Below the pieces are notes generated by a model. That model ran no database searches, was not told the DNA's origin, and saw nothing but the letters and a program-made list of their open reading frames with translations. The position numbers and the translations under genes are program-made. 12,960 nucleotides of DNA from the NCBI GenBank assembly GCA_023421635.1, contig JAEZSU010000059.1, positions 1 to 12,960 on the forward strand, in the 5' to 3' direction. Shown here piece by piece: positions 7,182 through 12,960 of this stretch. The stretch is from Actinomycetes bacterium (GTDB lineage: Bacteria; Actinomycetota; Actinomycetes; Actinomycetales; Microbacteriaceae). Every line of letters begins with the position of its first letter. Position 1 is the first letter of the stretch.

Positions 7182-7955
7182 ATGAGTTCCCCCCGTATCC
7201 GGTACGTCGCGATCGGCGATTCCTTCACGGAGGGCGTCGGCGATGAGCTGCCCGACGGCGGTGTCCGCGGGTGGGCGGACATCGCCGCACAGGGCTGGGC
7301 GGATGCGGCGGGGGAGCCGGTCGCGTACGCGAACCTCGCGATCCGCGGCAAACTCGTGTGGCCGATCGTGCACGAGCAGCTCGAGCCGGCGCTGGCGCTG
7401 CGCCCAACGCACCTGTCGTTCAACGGGGGTGGCAACGACATCCTGCGGCCTCGGACCACGATCGCGCACGTGGTGGACGCGTTCTCCCACGTGCTGCGGC
7501 GATGCGACGAGGAGGGTGTGACGCTCATCCTGCTGTCGGGTGCGAACCCGTCTGCCCAACTGCCGCTGTCCCGGCTCGTGCAGCGCCGCGGCGACGAACT
7601 CTCGGACGCGGTCGTCGCCCGGCTCGGCGACCGGACCGACGTGGTGCGGGCGCTGAACTGGCCCGACCGGCGGCTCAGCACACCCGCCTTCTGGTCGGCG
7701 GACCGACTGCACATGAACACTCGCGGCCATCACCGCGTGGCGGCCAGGGTCCTGAACGCCCTCGGGGTGGCGGCACCCGATGCATGGTGGGACCTGCCGA
7801 CCGATGCCGCGACAGCGCACCTGGGTGGGCTGGCCTACTACCGGACGCACGTCGGCCCGTGGGTGCGACGCCGCCTCACCGGGCGGTCGTCGGGCGACGG
7901 CCGCGTGGCGAAGTACGCCGACTGGATCGAACTCGCGCCGCAGTCCGCCCGCTGA
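7182..7955 (+). CDS. SGNH/GDSL-family hydrolase
   Basis: A 257-residue SGNH hydrolase, the fold of many esterases, lipases and acetylxylan or lysophospholipid esterases. All four blocks are visible: AIGDSFTEG with nucleophile S14; the oxyanion glycine in NLAIRGK (G56); FNGGGND with N85 (block III); and ADRLHMN with D174 and H177 (block V). There is no signal peptide or membrane anchor, so it is predicted to act in the cytoplasm, unlike secreted lipases. The C-terminal 50 residues (from about 205) hold a Trp- and Arg-rich segment beyond the core fold. The start is fixed by the leaderless -10 at 7170-7175 and by the first strand (RIRYVAIGDS) beginning at residue 5. The gene ends at a strong hairpin convergent with the reductase gene. 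The substrate is unknown; I can say esterase-like only. Confidence 0.92.
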   Translation: MSSPRIRYVAIGDSFTEGVGDELPDGGVRGWADIAAQGWADAAGEPVAYANLAIRGKLVWPIVHEQLEPALALRPTHLSFNGGGNDILRPRTTIAHVVDAFSHVLRRCDEEGVTLILLSGANPSAQLPLSRLVQRRGDELSDAVVARLGDRTDVVRALNWPDRRLSTPAFWSADRLHMNTRGHHRVAARVLNALGVAAPDAWWDLPTDAATAHLGGLAYYRTHVGPWVRRRLTGRSSGDGRVAKYADWIELAPQSAR

Positions 7956-7963
7956 AGCGCGGC

Positions 7964-7999
7964 GGTGCCGCGGGGGAGGGGCGTGCACCCCGCGGCACC
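7964..7999. terminator. bidirectional terminator-like hairpin
   Basis: GGTGCCGCGGGG (7964-7975) and its exact reverse complement (7988-7999) form a perfect 12-bp stem with a 12-base loop. It lies between the convergent SGNH hydrolase (stop 8 bases before) and the quinone reductase (stop 6 bases after), and probably terminates both. No T tract follows, as is common in high-GC actinobacteria. Confidence 0.78.
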
Positions 8000-8005
8000 A
8001 GGTGG

Positions 8006-8638
8006 TCACACCGTCGCTGTGACGCCCGCGAGGTGCCGCCCGGCGCGACGTGCGTCCGCCTCCGCCTCGGCCTTCGCCGCTGCAGCGTGCTCCGCGAACC
8101 GGTCCATGGCCGGGTTGACCCCGACGAGGGTGAAACTCCGACGGACGACCTGCAGGTCCAGTCCCCAGACGTCCTCCAGCACCCGCCGCATCCAGGGGGT
8201 CGCGTGATCCCAGCCGTGCTTCGGGGAGCCCTCGTCGTAGTTGCCGCCGAGGGCGGTCACGAGCACCGCCGGCTTCCCACGGAGTGCTGTCCCGGTGGGA
8301 TCGATCCGCGGGTCGGTGTAGGCGAGGTCGAACCAGCTCTTCACCTGCTGCGGCACACCGTAGTTGTACAACGGGAAGGTGAACAGCAGGCTGTCGGCGG
8401 CGATGAGCTCGTCGGCGAGTCCGCGGGCGGCCTCGAGCGCCTCGTCACGGGCCGCAGGTTCGCCCGCTCCCACTGCGGCCGTCCAGTGGTGGAACGGGAT
8501 GGGATCGGTGACCAGGTCACGGCGGGTGACCTTCGGGTCGTCGGTCGTGGCAGCCCACTCGGATACGACGACGTCGCCGAGTTCCCTGGTCACGGATGAC
8601 GTGGGGAACAGGCTGGCTTCGATGCGGAACAACGACAT
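8006..8638 (-). CDS. FMN-dependent NAD(P)H quinone/azo-reductase (flavodoxin-like fold)
   Basis: A 210-residue protein of the NAD(P)H dehydrogenase (quinone)/AzoR group. It should transfer two electrons from NAD(P)H through FMN to quinones or azo compounds, avoiding semiquinone formation. FTFPLYNYGVPQQVKSWFD (about residues 86-104) is the family's FMN-binding and dimer-helix signature, and VLVTALGGNY (125-134) is the second FMN loop. The first strand and loop (LFRIEASLFPTSSVTREL) match the usual flavin-phosphate loop, with S14/S15. The C-terminus is an Ala/Glu-rich helix. The ATG at 8638 is chosen because AAGGAG lies five bases upstream on the minus strand; an upstream in-frame extension to 8725 is possible but lacks homology. 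It is divergent from the HxlR regulator, which probably controls it, and likely protects against quinones and other electrophiles. Confidence 0.9.
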   Translation of the reverse strand: MSLFRIEASLFPTSSVTRELGDVVVSEWAATTDDPKVTRRDLVTDPIPFHHWTAAVGAGEPAARDEALEAARGLADELIAADSLLFTFPLYNYGVPQQVKSWFDLAYTDPRIDPTGTALRGKPAVLVTALGGNYDEGSPKHGWDHATPWMRRVLEDVWGLDLQVVRRSFTLVGVNPAMDRFAEHAAAAKAEAEADARRAGRHLAGVTATV

Positions 8639-8783
8639 GCGGTCTCCTTCAGGTGCGCCCGAGCAGGGAATGCCGCCCGGGACGGGGTGGTTGTCGGAGA
8701 GGCGTAACGGCGCCCCGCGGGACACATTCCCGTTTCGGCATACGCACTTTCCGGTGCCCTACGAACATCGAAGGACGTGTCGC
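8639..8783. promoter_or_regulatory. shared regulatory region of the reductase/HxlR pair
   Basis: This 145-base gap lies between two divergent starts and must hold both promoters and, if the pair is self-regulated, the HxlR operators. The sites visible are CGGGA-5-TCCCG (8718-8722/8728-8732) and an inverted pair GGGAATG (8666-8672) and CATTCCC (8725-8731) 52 bases apart. HxlR proteins bind as dimers to short inverted repeats, so these are candidates only. I see no convincing -35/-10 pair on either strand. Confidence 0.4.
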
Positions 8784-9173
8784 GTGAACCCGCAGGATCA
8801 ACCGACAGCGGAGGAGCTCGCTTCCTGGTGCCGGGGGAGTGACGGTGACGACCTGCTGCGCGATGTGCTCACCGTCATCGGGGACACCTGGACGGTGCTC
8901 GTGATCGGTGCGCTCACCGAGGGTCCGCTCCGCTTCGGGCGCTTACAGGAGCGGGTGCCCGCGATCTCGCATCGGATGCTGACGCGCACGCTCCGCACCC
9001 TGGAGCGGAACGGGCTCGTCACCCGGACGGTGTACCCGGAGAGCCCTCCGAGGGTCGACTACGCCCTCACCGACCTCGGTCGCACGCTGCTCATCCCGCT
9101 CGCGGGTCTGCGGAGCTGGGTGCAGACGCATCGGGACACGGTCAGGGCGCATCGCAAGGCGTACGACGCCTGA
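8784..9173 (+). CDS. HxlR-family winged-helix transcriptional regulator
   Basis: A 129-residue DNA-binding regulator. The winged helix spans about residues 25-105: LTVIGDTWTVLVIGAL (helix 1 and the family's W-x-V/L-L-I motif), LRFGRLQERVPAISHRMLTRTLRTLERNGLV (recognition helix around residues 61-75) and the wing RTVYPESPPRVDYALTDLGRTL. C16 (SWCRGSD) is the only cysteine and stands where HxlR family redox sensors such as Bacillus YodB and HypR carry their reactive cysteine. This suggests thiol oxidation or alkylation as the signal, but that is inference. The GTG start is chosen because GAAGGA lies eight bases upstream; the same frame stays open far upstream but encodes no recognisable protein. 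It is divergent from the quinone reductase, the expected target. A weak 6-bp hairpin (9167-9172/9186-9191) spans its stop. Confidence 0.92.
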   Translation: MNPQDQPTAEELASWCRGSDGDDLLRDVLTVIGDTWTVLVIGALTEGPLRFGRLQERVPAISHRMLTRTLRTLERNGLVTRTVYPESPPRVDYALTDLGRTLLIPLAGLRSWVQTHRDTVRAHRKAYDA

Positions 9174-9197
9174 GGACGCCGATAGCAGGCGCCCGTA

Positions 9198-9209
9198 GGA
9201 CATATGTCC
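9198..9209. promoter_or_regulatory. perfect 12-bp palindrome, probable operator of the antitoxin-like gene
   Basis: GGACATATGTCC is its own reverse complement over all 12 bases. It ends 34 bases before the ATG at 9244 and sits just before or at the -35 position of the putative -10 at 9232-9237. Phd/YefM antitoxins bind palindromes in their own promoters, so autoregulation is a natural reading. The HxlR gene ends 25 bases upstream, so it cannot be excluded that the site serves another regulator. Confidence 0.55.
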
Positions 9210-9231
9210 CGCGTCGGCCGTGAAAATGCGA

Positions 9232-9237
9232 CAAAAT
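9232..9237 (+). promoter_or_regulatory. possible -10 hexamer (antitoxin-like gene)
   Basis: CAAAAT is followed by exactly six bases and the ATG at 9244, the same spacing as the TANNNT leaderless sites, but its first base is C. It lies in an unusually AT-rich run (GAAAATGCGACAAAATGACG) for this region. No Shine-Dalgarno is present. Confidence 0.4.
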
Positions 9238-9243
9238 GACGGA

Positions 9244-9531
9244 ATGGTTTCGGTTTCAATCGGTGAGGCGAACGCCAACCTCTCCGATTTGGTCGCGCAC
9301 GTGGAGCGGCTCTACGGCACCGTGGAGATCACACGTGACGGACGCGTTGCGGCAGTGCTCATGAGCAAGGACGCGCTGGACGCGCTGCACGAGACGCTGT
9401 ACTGGCTCGCCAAAGGCGGCGACGCCGCAGCGCCTGACGATCTGCAACCGTCGACCGCATCGGTGCCGGCAGCGTCGGCTCCCGCGCCCACCCGAACGCG
9501 TCGGGGACGGGAACGGCGCACGACGGCCTGA
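9244..9531 (+). CDS. Phd/YefM-family antitoxin-like protein, no adjacent toxin
   Basis: A 95-residue protein. Residues 1-60 follow the Phd/YefM fold: VSVSIGEANANLSDLVAHVE, the N-terminal DNA-binding and dimer part, then VEITRDGRVAAVLMSKDALDALHETL. In type II toxin-antitoxin systems this part binds the operator, and the disordered C-terminus inhibits a RelE, Doc or Fic toxin. Here the C-terminal 30 residues are a low-complexity Pro/Ala/Thr/Arg tail (ending in RRGRERRTTA) that does not resemble a standard toxin-binding segment. No toxin gene lies downstream: the next 95 bases are non-coding and the next gene is on the opposite strand. The ATG at 9244 is preferred over in-frame starts at 9220 and 9226 because of family alignment and the -10 spacing. 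It may be a solitary transcriptional regulator derived from an antitoxin. The toxin partner could be elsewhere. Confidence 0.82.
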   Translation: MVSVSIGEANANLSDLVAHVERLYGTVEITRDGRVAAVLMSKDALDALHETLYWLAKGGDAAAPDDLQPSTASVPAASAPAPTRTRRGRERRTTA

Positions 9532-9545
9532 CATCCGGGGAAGTG

Positions 9546-9566
9546 CCGGCGGACCGTTCGCGCCGG
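9546..9566. terminator. weak hairpin after the antitoxin-like gene
   Basis: CCGGCG (9546-9551) pairs with CGCCGG (9561-9566) around nine bases, giving a 6-bp stem 15 bases after the stop codon. It lacks a T tract and could pair in other ways with nearby GC-rich sequence, so it is only a candidate terminator. Confidence 0.3.
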
Positions 9567-9584
9567 GGTGGCGGGTCGGCGCTG

Positions 9585-9616
9585 TAATGACATAATGTGC
9601 ATTATCGGCAATTGGG
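9585..9616. other. AT-rich patch with ATAAT/ATTAT dyad between convergent genes
   Basis: In otherwise GC-rich DNA, this stretch is mostly A and T. ATAAT (9592-9596) and ATTAT (9601-9605) form a 5-bp dyad around GTGC. It starts 54 bases after the antitoxin-like stop and ends 11 bases before the UvrA-like stop, where no promoter is needed. I see no small ORF: the ATG at 9587 meets a stop after two codons. Confidence 0.6.
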
Positions 9617-9626
9617 AGCCAGGTGC

Positions 9627-11980
<2,354 letters not shown>

Positions 11981-11984
<4 letters not shown>

Positions 11985-12718
11985 TGCGGGCCCCTCCCGT
12001 ACGTCTCCCGGAGCCGCTCGACGACGTCCGGTCCCACACCCGCCTGCTCCAGATAGGCGCCCACTCCCCCGTACTCGACGTCGATCCAGCGCAGGGTGTC
12101 CCTCAGCGCGGCCTCGGGTGAGCCGGCCATGATCTCCCGCAGATCGTCGGTGACCGTGACGCGGAACCAGCGCGCGCGTCGCAGCATCCGCTGGGTCCAC
12201 TCCCCCGCGAGGTTGTCGGCGCTGGCCGCGAAATCCGCGACCACCCCGTCCTCGTCGAGCCCGATCGCGAGAAGCACGAGCGCTGTGACCAGGCCCGTCC
12301 GGTCCTTCCCCGCCGTGCAATGCACGAGCACCGGACCAGGCGCGTCGGCGACCGCCGTGATCGCCGTCCCCACCTCGGCCGCGTGGTCTGCGAGCAGGTC
12401 GTGGTAGACGCCACGCAGCGTCAGGCCCGACGGGTCGAGCTTCGGCCGGAGCCCCCGCATCGGGATGCTGACGTATTCGGCGCCGACGCCGCGCAGCCGG
12501 TCGCGTCCGCTGAGCCGCCGGTCGAACGGCGACCGCAGGTCGACGACACGGGCGATGCCCAGTTCCCGCAGCGCCGCGCGCCCCGCGGGGGTGAGCCGGT
12601 GGAGCGCGTCGGAGCGATAGAGGCGGCCGGGCGCCAGGAGACCGGGCACCGCCTCGCGGAAGTTGTAGGTCCCCTCCACCGCCATCCGGGACGGGCGGTA
12701 TTCCGAGGGCGTGTCCAT
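11981..12718 (-). CDS. tyrosine-protein phosphatase (CX5R, PtpB-like)
   Basis: A 245-residue protein of the tyrosine/serine phosphatase family typified by mycobacterial PtpB. The signature loop is [11 protein letters not shown] at 132-142, with nucleophile C134 and arginine R140; the K and D between them (GKDR) are typical of the PtpB group, which can also act on phosphoinositides. The N-terminal part ([21 protein letters not shown], then [12 protein letters not shown]) matches the family. There is no signal peptide, whereas some homologues are exported. The ATG at 12718 is supported by a leaderless -10 (TAGGGT) six bases upstream. The stop overlaps the start of the UvrA-like gene by four bases, so the two form an operon in which the phosphatase comes first. 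Whether the two are functionally linked is unknown. The divergent gene at 12848 shares a 129-base gap. Confidence 0.91.
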
Positions 12719-12724
12719 GGATGC

Positions 12725-12730
12725 ACCCTA
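12725..12730 (-). promoter_or_regulatory. -10 hexamer of a leaderless promoter (phosphatase/UvrA-like operon)
   Basis: TAGGGT on the minus strand is followed by six bases and the ATG at 12718. No Shine-Dalgarno is present. The same hexamer serves the SGNH hydrolase gene. It is likely to drive both genes of the operon. Confidence 0.62.
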
Positions 12731-12847
12731 GCCGCGCCCGCCGACGCGACGCGAGAACTAGCACGCCCCGGCGCACGGCGGCAATCCCGTCGGGCCCGCG
12801 CAGGGGTCCTGCCTACCGTGGGAGGCACCCGATCGAAGGAGGATCGC

Positions 12848-12960
12848 ATGGCCACGCAGACCGACGCAGGCAAGAAGACCGCGACGAAGAACCAGCGCCG
12901 TCCCGCCCGGGCGGGCGCCGAGCTCACCAAGGAGCAGAACGCCGAGCACGGGTTCACCGC
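12848..12960 (+). CDS. unrecognised lysine-rich protein, N-terminal part only
   Basis: Thirty-seven codons are visible before the window ends; the frame is open to the edge. The ATG at 12848 has a strong AAGGAGG five bases upstream (12836-12842), which supports it. The visible part begins MATQTDAGKKTATKNQRR, is basic, and turns mixed in charge (AELTKEQNAEHGF) at the edge. I do not recognise a family and assign no function. Such a hydrophilic, basic N-terminus is unlike a signal peptide, so a cytoplasmic or DNA-binding protein is possible. TACCGT at 12814-12819 is a weak candidate -10, which would leave a leader of about 20-28 bases. The gene is divergent from the phosphatase operon. Confidence 0.6.
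   Translation, partial: MATQTDAGKKTATKNQRRPARAGAELTKEQNAEHGFT

Noticed and set aside
5924..7720. Long minus-strand open frame over the LLM and SGNH genes
   Set aside because: Both plus-strand genes have clear motifs; this translation is compositionally biased shadow sequence.
8364..8783. N-terminal extension of the HxlR regulator frame
   Set aside because: It runs antisense through the reductase gene. The GTG at 8784 has GAAGGA upstream and gives the normal family length.
9167..9191. Terminator after the HxlR gene
   Set aside because: The 6-bp CGCCTG/CAGGCG stem has a long loop, begins inside the coding sequence and has no T tract; too weak to list.
9587..9626. Small toxin gene after the antitoxin-like gene
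   Set aside because: All short frames on the plus strand stop within a few codons or run antisense into the UvrA-like gene without toxin-like sequence.

Overview
The window is high-GC DNA with dense coding, GTG as well as ATG starts, short intergenic gaps and many leaderless promoters. The proteins (ANTAR response regulator, actinobacterial-type DNA polymerase I, DUF885 peptidase-like protein, HxlR regulator, short UvrA paralogue) point to an actinobacterium. A member of the Microbacteriaceae, probably Microbacterium or a close relative, is the best guess; this rests on protein flavour and on the abundance of GGATGC, not on a database search. I see no phage, insertion sequence or CRISPR array. 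This is mostly ordinary chromosome with a few accessory genes on the right half.

Layout, left to right. (1) 1-486: the start of an alpha/beta-hydrolase gene running off the left edge (minus), a tRNA-Leu(CAA) gene (minus), then a gene-free stretch with a long nested inverted repeat (342-420) and a separate 22-bp dyad (437-458). (2) 487-4335: a core-genome block with an ANTAR response regulator (PdtaR-like, plus), a strong bidirectional terminator-like hairpin, a PaaI-type thioesterase (minus) and, divergent from it, polA (plus). In Mycobacterium tuberculosis the ANTAR regulator pdtaR (Rv1626) also lies close to polA (Rv1629), so this is probably an old actinobacterial neighbourhood. (3) 4386-7955: three plus-strand genes for a DUF885 metallopeptidase-like protein, a luciferase-like (LLM) flavin oxidoreductase and a cytoplasmic SGNH/GDSL hydrolase, ended by a second hairpin. 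(4) 8006-9173: a divergent pair, an FMN-dependent NAD(P)H quinone/azo-reductase (minus) and an HxlR-type regulator (plus) with one N-terminal cysteine; this looks like a local redox or electrophile-sensing switch. (5) 9244-9531: an orphan Phd/YefM-type antitoxin-like gene preceded by a perfect 12-bp palindrome and with no toxin beside it. (6) 9627-12718 (minus): a two-gene operon in which a CX5R tyrosine phosphatase overlaps, by 4 bases, a short UvrA-like tandem ABC protein. (7) 12848-end: the start of an unrecognised lysine-rich protein (plus), cut by the window edge.

The most general pattern is promoter geometry. Six genes on both strands have a TANNNT hexamer followed by exactly six bases and then the start codon, without a Shine-Dalgarno sequence; a seventh has a near match. 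These look like leaderless transcripts starting on the first base of the start codon. The other genes have ordinary Shine-Dalgarno sequences. Nothing here is convincingly a wholly new system. The best candidates for follow-up are the nested inverted repeat, the orphan antitoxin with its palindrome, the phosphatase/UvrA-like operon and the cysteine-containing HxlR switch.
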